Source: Cronobacter dublinensis subsp. dublinensis LMG 23823
Lineage (GTDB): Bacteria > Pseudomonadota > Gammaproteobacteria > Enterobacterales > Enterobacteriaceae
DNA length: 64,000 nt
Assembly: GCF_001277235.1 (NCBI RefSeq)
Contig: NZ_CP012266.1
Span: 558,001 to 622,000 of the forward strand
Reading direction: 5' to 3'
In this document: piece after piece, positions 9,789-18,320 of the stretch
Layout: each line of letters starts with the position of its first letter
How positions within the stretch are numbered: the stretch's first letter is position 1
The notes under the pieces: generated by a model
Seen by the model: the letters and a program-made list of their open reading frames with translations, nothing else
Told to the model about the DNA's origin: nothing
The model's database searches: none
Position numbers and translations under genes: made by a program

Positions 9789-9820
9789 GCACTCCCTCTA
9801 CCGTTGGGGGAGTGCTTTTC
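9789..9820 (+). terminator. intrinsic terminator after lptG
   Basis: GCACTCCC, an 11-nt loop, GGGAGTGC, then TTTTCCTC. It is nine bases past the lptG stop. Confidence 0.7.
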
Positions 9821-9847
9821 CTCGCTGTTCACGTTCGCCGGGAAGCC

Positions 9848-10315
9848 ATGAAACAACTCGCCTCGCTGTTCCTCCTGTTCTTCGCGCATCTCGCCTTTGT
9901 GCCTGAGGTACTGGTGCTGATTCTGATAGTGGGCGCTTACTTTTATTTTCGCGATCCGCTGCCGTGGCTGGCCTTTGAGGGCGGCGTGTTCGCCGTACTG
10001 GCGCTGCTTTTCGCGCTGCTCGCGCGCCATGTGGACCGCCGCAGCCTGGCGGTGGGCGTGGTAACGGCAGGATCGCCGCGGGAGGCGGACGCTGACGATG
10101 TGCTGCGCCTGTTCTCACTGGGCGAACACCTGCTTTTTGCGATAACCAGCGCCGCGCTGCCGTATTTCATCCTGAGCTTTTTTATCTTCGACGGGCGCGT
10201 CGCCTTCTGGCTGCACACCGGCTTTCTGGTTGTCGTGTTAGTGGGCGTTCACTTTGCTGGCCGCTGGCTGGATCGACTGCAAAAGCGGCGCGGCTACGGC
10301 GAATACGGGCTCTGA
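9848..10315 (+). CDS. small polytopic membrane protein, unidentified
   Basis: A 155-residue hydrophobic protein. I take the ATG at 9848 (MKQLASLFLLFF) rather than a GTG 36 bp upstream, because GGGAAG precedes the ATG and the upstream start would lie in the lptG terminator. Four hydrophobic stretches are visible: residues 3-30, a segment around FAVLALLFALLA, one around ITSAALPYFILSFFIF, and FWLHTGFLVVVLVGVHF. It ends in a basic tail (KRRGYGEYGL). I do not recognise the family. It may be read separately from lptFG. Confidence 0.65.
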   Translation: MKQLASLFLLFFAHLAFVPEVLVLILIVGAYFYFRDPLPWLAFEGGVFAVLALLFALLARHVDRRSLAVGVVTAGSPREADADDVLRLFSLGEHLLFAITSAALPYFILSFFIFDGRVAFWLHTGFLVVVLVGVHFAGRWLDRLQKRRGYGEYGL

Positions 10316-10375
10316 GCACCGCCTGCGTGTGAAACGACTATGCTTTGCATACCGTTCACTGACTCGCAGGAAATC

Positions 10376-12016
10376 ATGTCCAGATTCTTCTTTGACGACC
10401 GTAAACACCTCATTAACGACGCCGTTGACGGCCTGATCCTCGCCGCCCGTCATCAGAACCTCACTCGCCTCGATATCGACCCCGCCATCCGCGTGGTTGC
10501 CCGCCGTGACTGGGATAAAAGCAAAGTGGCGGTGATTTCGGGCGGCGGCTCCGGCCATGAGCCCGCACATGCCGGGTTTGTCGGTAAGGGAATGCTCACG
10601 GCGGCGGTATGCGGCGACCTTTTTGCCTCGCCGAGCGTGGAGGCGGTGCTGAACGCCATTGTGGCGGTCACTGGCGATCGCGGCTGCCTGCTGATTGTTA
10701 AAAACTACACCGGCGACCGGCTGAACTTCGGGCTGGCGGCGGAAAAAGCCAAACGCCACGGGCTGAAAGTGGAGATAGTGATCGTCTCCGATGACGTGGC
10801 GCTCGAAGATAACAAGCAGCCGCGCGGCATCGCCGGGACAGCACTGGTGCATAAAATCGCCGGTTTCGCGGCCGAGCAGGGCCAGTCGCTCAGTGAAGTA
10901 CGCGCGCTGGCGCAGCAGGCGAGCGACGCGGTGAAAAGCCTCGGCGTGGCGCTGCAAACCTGCAACCTGCCAGGCAGCAGCGACGACGACGGGCGTATCA
11001 AACCCGGTGAGGCGGAGCTGGGGCTTGGCATTCATGGCGAACCGGGGGCGAGCACCATTCATACCCAGAACAGCCGGGACATCGTCAATATGCTGGTGGA
11101 GCGCCTTGCGCCGCACGTGCCCGCTGACGCGCGCCTCGCGGTGCTTATCAATAATCTTGGCGGCGCCTCGACGCTTGAGATGTCGCTGCTGACCCGCGAG
11201 CTGTCGCGCTCGGCGCTGAAAGACCGCATCGACTGGCTTATCGGCCCCGCGCCGCTGGTGAGTGCGCTCGATATGAAAGGCTTTTCGCTCTCGCTGCTGC
11301 CGCTGAATCATACCTTCGAACAGGCGCTGACCGCGCCAGTGGAGACCGCGGGCTGGCTGCCGCCGGTACCGTCTGGCGAAGTGCATACCCAGCCGCATCC
11401 GCTGGTGCGCGACAGCGTGGAGGCCGCGCCTTCGGAGGAGCCGCACGTCAGTACGCTGGTGGAAAAAGCCACCTCGACGCTTATCGGGCTGGAGGCGCGG
11501 CTGAACGCGCTTGATGCCAGGGTGGGCGACGGCGATACCGGCTCGACCTTTGCCGAAGGCGCGCGGGATATCGCGCAGAAACTCGCGCAACACCAGCTGC
11601 CGCTGAACGACGCCGCCGCGCTGTTGCAGCTTATCGGCGAGCGGCTCGCCACCGTGATGGGCGGCTCCAGCGGCGTGCTGATGTCGATATTTTTCACCGC
11701 CGCCGGGCAGAAGGTGGCCGAGGGCGCGTCGTTGACTGACGCCTTGCAGGTGGGCCTTGCGCAGATGAAACATTACGGCGGCGCGGCGCCTGGCGACCGC
11801 ACGCTTATCGATGCCCTGCAACCGGCGCTCGATGCGTTGCAGCAGCACGATCTCGCCGCCGCCGCGCAGGCCGCGGAGCAGGGCGCGCAGGCCACCGCGC
11901 AGATGGGCAAAGCCCGGGCCGGGCGTTCATCCTACGTGGGTCGCGATAACCTCGAAGGCGTCGAAGACCCCGGCGCGGTGGCCGTCGCCGAAGTGTTTAA
12001 GGCGATGAGCATGTGA
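10376..12016 (+). CDS. dhaK: ATP-dependent dihydroxyacetone kinase
   Basis: A 546-residue fused DhaK-DhaL kinase of the Citrobacter freundii type, which uses ATP rather than the PTS. The DhaK half holds SGGGSGHEPAH and, near residue 210, GIHGEPGAS, whose histidine binds dihydroxyacetone covalently. The DhaL half carries ALDARVGDGDTGSTFAEGA, with the Asp residues that hold Mg-ATP, and GGSSGVLMSIFF. It makes dihydroxyacetone phosphate for glycolysis. The ATG at 10376 is chosen because AGGAAA precedes it; the longer in-frame start has no ribosome site. Its natural partner, glycerol dehydrogenase, lies at 44589 across the island. Confidence 0.93.
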   Translation: MSRFFFDDRKHLINDAVDGLILAARHQNLTRLDIDPAIRVVARRDWDKSKVAVISGGGSGHEPAHAGFVGKGMLTAAVCGDLFASPSVEAVLNAIVAVTGDRGCLLIVKNYTGDRLNFGLAAEKAKRHGLKVEIVIVSDDVALEDNKQPRGIAGTALVHKIAGFAAEQGQSLSEVRALAQQASDAVKSLGVALQTCNLPGSSDDDGRIKPGEAELGLGIHGEPGASTIHTQNSRDIVNMLVERLAPHVPADARLAVLINNLGGASTLEMSLLTRELSRSALKDRIDWLIGPAPLVSALDMKGFSLSLLPLNHTFEQALTAPVETAGWLPPVPSGEVHTQPHPLVRDSVEAAPSEEPHVSTLVEKATSTLIGLEARLNALDARVGDGDTGSTFAEGARDIAQKLAQHQLPLNDAAALLQLIGERLATVMGGSSGVLMSIFFTAAGQKVAEGASLTDALQVGLAQMKHYGGAAPGDRTLIDALQPALDALQQHDLAAAAQAAEQGAQATAQMGKARAGRSSYVGRDNLEGVEDPGAVAVAEVFKAMSM

Positions 12017-12020
12017 TGTT

Positions 12021-12147
12021 GTAGGGCGGGTAGCGCCACCGTTAGCGTTGTTAACGCCCGCTGGCGGGTGCGCTTCGCCCTACAAAACCCCGCCCCATCC
12101 AGGCCCCTCATCTTTTACGTAGGGTGGGTAAGTGCAGCGCACCCACC
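12021..12147. repeat. palindromic intergenic repeats (second cluster)
   Basis: Two members of the family seen at 5612-5764. One is a wide inverted pair at 12021-12083, GTAGGGCGGGTAGCG facing GCGCTTCGCCCTAC. The other is a single 29-bp copy at 12119-12147, GTAGGGTGGGTAAG then GCGCACCCACC. They occupy most of the 297-bp dhaK spacer. Confidence 0.75.
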
Positions 12148-12313
12148 GCACCACCTCACACCACGACTACGGCTCGCATCCCCACCAGAATCAGGAGCAT
12201 AGCCTTCCCGCGCGCTATGCTAACATCCTGCGTTTTCCCCGATAAAAGCGATGAGCGGCCCTGTCTGAAGGCGGCCTGCATGTTGACGGATTCACTTCGC
12301 CCGAGGATACACC

Positions 12314-13993
12314 ATGAAAGACGCCTGGCTTGCCGCCTGCGACACCACCATTCAAACCTTTGTCAGAGACTCCACGCGCCTTGAACCCGGCGAGCTCAGC
12401 GTCGTACCTGTCGACTATATCGACTTCCACTACCAGATAAGCGTGCGGCTCGTCTTTAAGGTGAGAACCGAGACCGCAACCCAGGCGGGGCGGATTTCCG
12501 CGCGGCAGGATATTCACGTCTGCCGCACGCGGCCGGACTACGAGCGCGCCATGCAGGCGCAGACCAGCGCGGTACTCGCCCGCGACACCACACTGGATGA
12601 CGCCCGCGCGTCATTGCTCTCGCGGCCCTACGGCGACTGGCAAAACGAAGAGACGGTGTACTATCACCCGATCCGCGTCTGTTTGACGGAGAACTGCAAC
12701 AACTGCCACGGCAAGGGCTCGGTCAACTGCGGCAGCTGCCACGGCTCCGGCAAAACCTCCTGCTACCACTGCAGCGGCAGCGGCCAGGTGATGCGCCAGC
12801 GCAGCTATTACGATCACTACAGCAAGCAGAACCGCATCGAGAACTACTACGAGAGCTGCTCTAACTGTTTCGGCAGCGGCAAGGTGCGATGCAGCAGCTG
12901 CGGCGGCTCAGGCGATAAGCAGTGTTCGCCGTGTAACGGCACCGGGGTGATGTCGCATCTTACGTCGCTCACGGCCGCCGCGACGCCCGACTACCAGCTG
13001 GTCTATCCGCAGGCGGACGTGCCGGAATACATCCGCGAAGGGCTCTACAAAGCGGGCCTGCCGTCGCTTGGACAGTACGGTCCGGTTCAGATCACCTATA
13101 ACGATATCGACTACACCCGCCGCGACGTCCATGCCGTGTATAACGCGAACGTGCCGTTTGGTCGCCTGGAGAGCCCGCTCCCGGAGGCGGGCGACGAGCC
13201 CATCCGCTGGATCCTCTACGGCGTGAAGCCGCATATCCTCGACGCCGGTCACGTGTTGCAGGCGCTGCTGAAAAACGATCTCGATATGCTGGTGCGCGAG
13301 GCGACGCCCGCGAAACGGCGCAACCCGTGGGTGGGTCGCGCCAGCCGTAAAACGGTGCAGACGTTTATGGAGTCGGAAGCGCACCAGAGCATGCTGCTGG
13401 AGCACCGTCGCGGCAAGCGGGGCGACGCGCTTCGCGAGGCGCTGAACCGGGCGTTCGCGACGCCTTATCTTAACGAGGCGCTGACGAGCCTCGGCAATAT
13501 CGTCAGCGCGGTGCAGCGCTGGTCGATGGTGAAGTGGAGCCTGTTTACGGCGCTGATGATGTATCTGCTGCTGCCGGTGCTCACGGCGTACCAGAAGCAG
13601 GGGATGATGAACTTTGATACCGGGCGCATTTACCTGACGGCTCCCGGCCATATTGATGGCGTGTGGAATGTGCAGGCGGGGCTACAGGGTATCGCCCTGG
13701 TACATGGCATACCGATGGCGGGCATCGCGCTGGTCGGCACGCTGGTGGGTTACCTGTGGCGGCGACGCTGGATGCGGCGCAACTTTGGACCGTCGCTGAC
13801 CGAATGGAGCAAACAGCAACGACGCCTGCGCAGCTGCTGGCTGCTCGGCTCGCTGCTGGCATGTGCGATCGCGACCGGGGTGTTGCTGGTCGCACCCGTC
13901 TGGATCACGCAAAACGAGATGCTGTTTGGCGTGGTGCCGGTGCATGACCTGCTCCAGCAGCTGGCGCAGTTGAGAAGCCAGGCGGGGCATTGA
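12314..13993 (+). CDS. Cys-rich zinc-finger membrane protein with DnaJ-like repeats
   Basis: A 559-residue protein with a region like the zinc-binding centre of DnaJ. At residues 126-215 the CxxCxGxG pattern is repeated about six times (CNNCHGKG, CGSCHGSG, CYHCSGSG, then CSNCFGSG, CSSCGGSG, CSPCNGTG), enough to bind two or more zinc ions. There is no J domain. The C-terminal third holds membrane segments, clearest near residues 415-435, 460-480 and 510-530. The ATG follows GAGGAT. The zinc region would face the cytoplasm, with the membrane anchor at the end. A membrane-tethered chaperone-like or assembly role is a guess. I know no named homologue. Confidence 0.8.
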   Translation: MKDAWLAACDTTIQTFVRDSTRLEPGELSVVPVDYIDFHYQISVRLVFKVRTETATQAGRISARQDIHVCRTRPDYERAMQAQTSAVLARDTTLDDARASLLSRPYGDWQNEETVYYHPIRVCLTENCNNCHGKGSVNCGSCHGSGKTSCYHCSGSGQVMRQRSYYDHYSKQNRIENYYESCSNCFGSGKVRCSSCGGSGDKQCSPCNGTGVMSHLTSLTAAATPDYQLVYPQADVPEYIREGLYKAGLPSLGQYGPVQITYNDIDYTRRDVHAVYNANVPFGRLESPLPEAGDEPIRWILYGVKPHILDAGHVLQALLKNDLDMLVREATPAKRRNPWVGRASRKTVQTFMESEAHQSMLLEHRRGKRGDALREALNRAFATPYLNEALTSLGNIVSAVQRWSMVKWSLFTALMMYLLLPVLTAYQKQGMMNFDTGRIYLTAPGHIDGVWNVQAGLQGIALVHGIPMAGIALVGTLVGYLWRRRWMRRNFGPSLTEWSKQQRRLRSCWLLGSLLACAIATGVLLVAPVWITQNEMLFGVVPVHDLLQQLAQLRSQAGH

Positions 13994-14024
13994 TAGCGCC
14001 TGGCGGCGGGTGATAGGGCGGGGT

Positions 14025-14102
14025 GGCGGGTGCGCGGCGCTTACCCGCCCACGTTAGGCGCGGGTGGTGATTGGTAGGGTGGGTAAGCGAAGCGCACCCA
14101 CC
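14025..14102. repeat. palindromic intergenic repeats (third cluster)
   Basis: Two further copies of the GGCGGGT ... ACCCGCC family, at 14025-14052 and 14074-14102. The second is the most canonical: GTAGGGTGGGTAAGC then GAAGCGCACCCACC. Confidence 0.75.
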
Positions 14103-14152
14103 ATGGCACAAAATAAAGTACCCATCCTGCGACAACGACGCTACACATCCCA

Positions 14153-14177
14153 TAAAAAAGGCGCCTCGCGGCGCCTT
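14153..14177 (-). terminator. intrinsic terminator of ahr
   Basis: AGGCGCC, loop TCGC, GGCGCCT. Read leftward, the stem is followed by six T. It lies 18 bp past the ahr stop. Confidence 0.85.
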
Positions 14178-14194
14178 TGCTTTTACTTTCAACC

Positions 14195-15214
14195 TCAGAA
14201 ATCTGCCTTTAACACCACGCGGTAGCGGGCTTTACCGTCACGCACGTGTTGCAGCGCTTCGTTGATGCGCGACATCGGGAACTCTTCGGTCTGCGGAGCC
14301 ACTTTCGCGCGTGCGGCGAGCTTCATCAGCGAGCGCAGCTCGTGCGGAGAACCGGTCGCGGAGCCGGTCACGCTGCGGTCGCCCATGATGAGCGAAAACG
14401 CCGGGACTTCGAACGGCTTCATCACCGCGCCGACGGTATGGAAATTCCCGCCCCAGGCCAGCGCCTGGAAATACGGCATCCAGTCGAGCGACACGTTCAC
14501 GGTGTTAATAATCAGGTCGAACTGCCCGGCCAGCGCTTCAAGCGCTTTCGGGTCACGGCTGTTCACTACCTTATCCGCGCCCATCGCCAGGATCTCCTGC
14601 TCTTTCGACGGGTTCGAGCTGAACGCCGTCACCTCGCAGCCCATCGCGCGCAGCAGCTTGATAGCGATATGGCCGAGGCCGCCGATGCCGATAACGCCGA
14701 CACGGCTGGTGGCGGTGATATGATGCATCAGCAGCGGTTTAAACACCGTGATGCCGCCGCACAGCAACGGACCGGCGGAGGCGGCGTCGATATTGTCCGG
14801 CATCGGGATCACCCACTGCCAGTTCGCGCGAATTTTATCGGCGAAGCCGCCGCGATTCAGGATGGTCGGCACGCTGCCGTGCTGGCAGTTTACCTGGTTG
14901 CCGCTGATACACGCGTCGCAGTGCTCGCAACTCGACGCCGTCCAGCCGATCCCGACGCGCTGGCCCACTTTCAGGCCCTTGTTCTGCGCGCTGGCACCCA
15001 GTGAACTCACGCGGCCAATCACCTCGTGGCCCGCAATCAGCGGATACGCCGAGATGCCCCATTCGTTGTCGATCATCGAGAGATCGGAGTGGCAGATGCC
15101 GCAGTACTCAACCTCAACCTCCACATCCTCAGGCTTCAGCTCGCCTGCGTCGTACTCATAGAGCTCAAGCTCTGCGCCAGCTTCGTGCGCGGCGTAACTT
15201 TTGATGATGGTCAT
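14195..15214 (-). CDS. ahr: NADPH-dependent aldehyde reductase Ahr
   Basis: A 339-residue zinc medium-chain dehydrogenase, very close to E. coli Ahr (YjgB), which reduces a broad range of aldehydes with NADPH. CGICHSD and AGHEVIG hold the catalytic zinc site. CEHCDACISGNQVNC carries the four structural-zinc cysteines. GIGGLGHIAIKLLRAMG is the Rossmann cofactor loop. The ATG at 15214 (MTIIKSYAAHEAG) has AAGGAA before it; a longer frame to 15292 has no support. In E. coli ahr is the gene next to leuX, so the 7 kb of genes between ahr and the tRNA here are an insertion relative to E. coli. Confidence 0.94.
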   Translation of the reverse strand: MTIIKSYAAHEAGAELELYEYDAGELKPEDVEVEVEYCGICHSDLSMIDNEWGISAYPLIAGHEVIGRVSSLGASAQNKGLKVGQRVGIGWTASSCEHCDACISGNQVNCQHGSVPTILNRGGFADKIRANWQWVIPMPDNIDAASAGPLLCGGITVFKPLLMHHITATSRVGVIGIGGLGHIAIKLLRAMGCEVTAFSSNPSKEQEILAMGADKVVNSRDPKALEALAGQFDLIINTVNVSLDWMPYFQALAWGGNFHTVGAVMKPFEVPAFSLIMGDRSVTGSATGSPHELRSLMKLAARAKVAPQTEEFPMSRINEALQHVRDGKARYRVVLKADF

Positions 15215-15415
15215 CGCGGTTTCCTTTGTTGTGGACACTGACAAGGAGTGTAGAGCATTCCGCTGGCGCGGCGCAGCACCCCCCGACGCCAACCGCTCAT
15301 ATCGTTAACATTCGAACGGTTAAGCGGGACTATTCCCAATGTCCTGGGCCATTTTCCCTCGTCTTCGTCCGGCATCAGGCTACTATTTCGCCGGTTTAGC
15401 GCCCGGTAATGTGAC

Positions 15416-15431
15416 TCCTGCGAATTCGCAT
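15416..15431. promoter_or_regulatory. near-palindromic element, copy 1, before the DUF2589 operon
   Basis: TCCTGCGAATTCGCAT. Its core TGCGAATTCGCA at 15419-15430 is a perfect 12-bp palindrome. It ends 35 bp before the ATG at 15467. A second copy with one change lies at 18814. The matching position before two genes suggests an operator or core promoter element. Confidence 0.6.
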
Positions 15432-15466
15432 CGCGACGTTCTTACACACTCACAGGAGTAAGCATT

Positions 15467-16123
15467 ATGGATTCTCAATTTATCGGATCGGTCATTAATG
15501 CGCTGCCGCTGGAACACATGATTGGCGGGCCGCTGCAGGCGATGATCAAAGCGCAGGTGCAGGCCAGCAAAGCGTATGCCGATTTCCTGCTTTCCGTCTG
15601 TATCAAAGACGGCAAGGCGGAGGCGGTGCAGTTCGACTACGACGAAACCGTGGTGGATGAAAAAGGCGTGATTCAGGGCGTGGTGAAAAAGACCATGCGT
15701 ATCCCGCTGCTGGCGGCGATTTCTCACCCGAACATCAGCATCGAAGAAGGGACCATCGACTTCGAGCTGGAAGTCTCGCAGAGCGAATCCAGCAACAGCG
15801 AAACCGCGGCGGAAGCGTCGCTGGAGGCGTCGGTGGGCTGGGGGCCGTTTAGCGTGAAGATCAGCGGACGCGTTTCGCATAAAGCGCAGCAAACCCGCTC
15901 CACCGACACGCGCGCGAAATACAGCATTCACACCCAGGTGAAGCGCCAGCCGCCGCCGGAAGCGCTGATGCGTGTGATCGACTTCCTGACCGATGCGGCC
16001 ACGCGCCCGGCCATTCTGCCGTCCGAAGCCAAAAAGCTGGACGACAAAACGCTCGATACGTATCCCGTCACGCCGGTCGCGCCTGCGGGCAATAACGCCG
16101 CACCTGCCACCAGAACCCCCTGA
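15467..16123 (+). CDS. DUF2589-family protein
   Basis: A 218-residue soluble protein of the DUF2589 family, whose function is unknown. The N-terminal third is amphipathic-helical (IGSVINALPLEHMIGGPLQAM). A beta-rich core follows (KKTMRIPLLAAISHPNISIEEGTIDFELEVSQSES), then a second beta stretch (WGPFSVKISGRVSHKAQQ). The C-terminal helix PPEALMRVIDFLTDA is matched in the next gene. The ATG has AGGAG before it. It is first in a close-set operon with a second DUF2589-like gene, a lysozyme and membrane proteins, and has no signal peptide. The palindrome at 15416 precedes it. Confidence 0.85.
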   Translation: MDSQFIGSVINALPLEHMIGGPLQAMIKAQVQASKAYADFLLSVCIKDGKAEAVQFDYDETVVDEKGVIQGVVKKTMRIPLLAAISHPNISIEEGTIDFELEVSQSESSNSETAAEASLEASVGWGPFSVKISGRVSHKAQQTRSTDTRAKYSIHTQVKRQPPPEALMRVIDFLTDAATRPAILPSEAKKLDDKTLDTYPVTPVAPAGNNAAPATRTP

Positions 16124-16134
16124 TAGCTAACCCT

Positions 16135-16153
16135 GAGGCTGCCTGGCAGCCTC
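16135..16153 (+). other. intercistronic hairpin
   Basis: GAGGCTGC, loop CTG, GCAGCCTC, between the two DUF2589-like genes. The short ATTTCTC tail makes it a weak attenuator or an mRNA-stabilising stem rather than a full terminator. Confidence 0.5.
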
Positions 16154-16172
16154 ATTTCTCACGGAGCGCACT

Positions 16173-16898
16173 ATGTCACTGAAAGACTGGATACGCGGCA
16201 ACCGGGAAACGGGGGCGGGTGGCGGGCAGGCGCCGTTAACGACGGCGTCCACCCAGGGCACGGCAGCGGTAGACCCGCCGGACGAGCCCGTACAGCGCCC
16301 TGTCGCCGCCGCGGATATCACGCCGCCCGACCCTTTGCCGCCGGGCGCGCCGCCGCCAGGCTCGCCGCCCCCCGGCAGCGGTACGCCGCCGTCAGGGCCG
16401 CCGCCGCGCGGGATGCCCGTTACGCTCGCAGATATCACCCGCGGCATGCAGCACGCGGCGACCTCCGCGAACCAGCTCATCGCCCATCAGTATATGCAGG
16501 CGCTGGATCCCTTCTTCGAGCACAGCGACGACGGGCGGCTGGTGCCGAAAGTCATTGAGATGGCGCTTGATGACAACCACCACTTCAAGCTGCCGCTGGT
16601 GGCGCTGGCCACACCGCGCGGGCTGATGCTCGAAAAGATGAAAGTGTTCCTGACGGTACGCACGGATGCGGTTGAGCAGCAAAGCGCGCCGGCAGGCGTG
16701 TCCGACGATGCGGTAGGGCGTTTTCACGTCAGCATGTCGCCGCAGAGCCGGGATAACAACGGGCGTGACAGCGACCATGTGGACATTGAAATGCAGTTCA
16801 CCGTACTGGAGCCGCCTGAAAGCGTGATGCGCCTGATTGAAGAATATACCAATCAGGTTCTCCCTAAACCGACAGACAGGAGTAATGACAATGGCTAA
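16173..16898 (+). CDS. second DUF2589-like protein with proline-rich N-terminus
   Basis: A 241-residue protein. Residues 50-85 are low-complexity Pro/Gly (LPPGAPPPGSPPPGSGTP), probably an extended linker. The folded part begins at about residue 88 (VTLADITRGMQHAATSANQLIAHQYM). MLEKMKVFLTVRTDA and VDIEMQFTVLEPPESVMRLIEEYT echo the end of the upstream DUF2589 protein, so the two look like divergent paralogues that may form a hetero-complex. It overlaps the lysozyme gene by 8 bp, which implies coupled translation. No signal peptide is seen. Confidence 0.75.
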   Translation: MSLKDWIRGNRETGAGGGQAPLTTASTQGTAAVDPPDEPVQRPVAAADITPPDPLPPGAPPPGSPPPGSGTPPSGPPPRGMPVTLADITRGMQHAATSANQLIAHQYMQALDPFFEHSDDGRLVPKVIEMALDDNHHFKLPLVALATPRGLMLEKMKVFLTVRTDAVEQQSAPAGVSDDAVGRFHVSMSPQSRDNNGRDSDHVDIEMQFTVLEPPESVMRLIEEYTNQVLPKPTDRSNDNG

Positions 16899-17343
16899 TA
16901 TTCCCGTTAATACCGGTATACCCGGCGTGGAATTAATTAAATCATTTGAAGGACTGCGGCTGGAGAAATATCGGGACGCGGTCGGCAAATGGACCATCGG
17001 CTACGGCCATCTTATTTTACCGGAGGAAAACTTTACCCGCGCCTTAACGCTTCAGGAGGCGGAAGATCTCCTGCGCGCCGATTTAGGCATGACCGAGCGC
17101 GGCATTCGCAAGCTGGTGACGGTCGATGTGAACCAGAACCAGTTTGACGCGCTGGTGAGCTTTGCGTTTAACGTAGGGCTCGGCAACCTGCAAAGCAGTA
17201 CACTGCTGAGGCTGCTGAATCAAGGCAGTTATCGCGAGGCGGCGGATCAGTTTTTACGCTGGAATAAAGCGGGCGGTAACGTGCTGGCCGGTTTAACCCG
17301 TCGCCGTGAAGCCGAGCGCCTTTTATTTCTGACCGCGCTCTGA
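16891..17343 (+). CDS. T4-type (GH24) lysozyme / endolysin
   Basis: A 150-residue GH24 muramidase that cuts the glycan strand of peptidoglycan. The catalytic triad is spaced exactly as in T4 lysozyme (E-8x-D-5x-T): E20, D29 and T35 within SFEGLRLEKYRDAVGKWTIGYGH. Later family blocks FDALVSFAFNVG and LTRRREAERLLF are present. I choose the ATG at 16891, 8 bp after AGGAG; an ATG at 16885 is too close to it. There is no signal peptide or SAR helix, so the enzyme would need a holin to reach the wall. Two holin-like genes lie 0.6-1.4 kb downstream. No phage structural genes are nearby. Confidence 0.9.
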   Translation: MANIPVNTGIPGVELIKSFEGLRLEKYRDAVGKWTIGYGHLILPEENFTRALTLQEAEDLLRADLGMTERGIRKLVTVDVNQNQFDALVSFAFNVGLGNLQSSTLLRLLNQGSYREAADQFLRWNKAGGNVLAGLTRRREAERLLFLTAL

Positions 17344-17366
17344 CCCATTAATTTAAGGAACAACTC

Positions 17367-17849
17367 ATGAAACGTTTTAAATACATGCCGATCGGCATGG
17401 GGCTCGCTGCATGCTTATTTACCCTGCCGGGTTACGCCAGTTTGCCGGAATGCGATCTGGTGGTAAAGAACGCGAATCAGGAACTGGTGCAGCAAAATAA
17501 AAAGCCCGTTAGGGATGTCCCTAAACTCACTGTGTTGTTACGCAGCCTGAATAAGAACGACGTGTTGCCCCGCGAATATGTGACGCGTGAGCAGGCACGC
17601 CAGCAGGGCTGGAGCGGCAATCCGCAGGATTCGCTGTGGAGCGTCTGGTCGCTCAATCAAAAACAGCTGGGTGGGGACCGCTATACGGGCGTACCGCTGC
17701 CGGAGCCGGGTGAATGGTTCACCGCCGATATCGACAGCGTGCGGGGCATCAGCAGCGGTCGACATCTCATCTTCAGCTTCCAGAACATGACGCGTTATCT
17801 CTCGACCGATAATGACGCCAGCGTGGTAGCGCTGCCTCCCTGTCAGTAA
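17367..17849 (+). CDS. small secreted protein, unidentified
   Basis: A 160-residue protein with a clear signal peptide: KRFK, then a hydrophobic run, then LPGYA-SL, with cleavage expected near residue 25. The mature chain has a Cys at each end (LPECDL and LPPCQ), which would allow one disulfide in the periplasm. It starts 23 bp after the lysozyme stop, with AAGGAA before the ATG. I do not recognise the family. It may act together with the lysozyme, for example as an inhibitor, spanin-like partner or cargo; that is only inferred from position. Confidence 0.7.
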   Translation: MKRFKYMPIGMGLAACLFTLPGYASLPECDLVVKNANQELVQQNKKPVRDVPKLTVLLRSLNKNDVLPREYVTREQARQQGWSGNPQDSLWSVWSLNQKQLGGDRYTGVPLPEPGEWFTADIDSVRGISSGRHLIFSFQNMTRYLSTDNDASVVALPPCQ

Positions 17850-17854
17850 CCGCC

Positions 17855-17883
17855 GCAGCCCCGGCGCGCGGCACTGGGGCTGC
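17855..17883 (+). terminator. possible weak terminator inside the cassette
   Basis: GCAGCCCC and GGGGCTGC arms with a 13-nt loop, then TTCAC. There is no long T-run, so it is more likely an attenuator. Confidence 0.35.
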
Positions 17884-17900
17884 TTCACTGAGGTGCCGCT

Positions 17901-18320
17901 ATGGCGGATCAAAACATTCATGAGCTGTTAAGCCAGTGCCTGGCGGCGCTCGCCGGATTGTTCGGCGGGCTGAGCGTCTCTTTTTTCTGGCAGCCTAAAA
18001 AACTGCATCAGCATGGCCGGCTCGCCGCCGGGATCATTATTGGCGCGATCAGCGTCACCACGACCTTTACGCTGGGCGGATTTATTTCCCACTGGCTCGG
18101 TATGAACTTCCGGGACAGCGATATCGCGATGGGTATCGGGTATTTCGTCGGCGCGCTGAGCGTCGGGATGATCGCCTGGCTTGCCAATTTCTTTAACCGT
18201 CGCGAAGGGCACGACATTTTGCAGGTGGCGGGCGAGCTTAAGCGCGTCGCCCGCGGCGTGACGAAACGCGCGCCTGCACGCAAGCGCCCGCCCCGACGCC
18301 CGAAATCAGGAGAGTCGTAA
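17901..18320 (+). CDS. holin-like membrane protein 1
   Basis: A 139-residue protein with three hydrophobic helices (CLAALAGLFGGLSVSFFW; AAGIIIGAISVTTTFTLGGFI; IGYFVGALSVGMIAWLANFF) and a strongly basic C-terminal tail (KRAPARKRPPRRPKS). Small size, three helices and a charged tail match class I phage holins, but I cannot name a family by sequence. Its stop codon overlaps the start of the next membrane gene (TAATG). A sub-family of phage-type holins acting in a secretion or lysis cassette is the leading reading; a plain membrane anchor is the alternative. Confidence 0.65.
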   Translation: MADQNIHELLSQCLAALAGLFGGLSVSFFWQPKKLHQHGRLAAGIIIGAISVTTTFTLGGFISHWLGMNFRDSDIAMGIGYFVGALSVGMIAWLANFFNRREGHDILQVAGELKRVARGVTKRAPARKRPPRRPKSGES

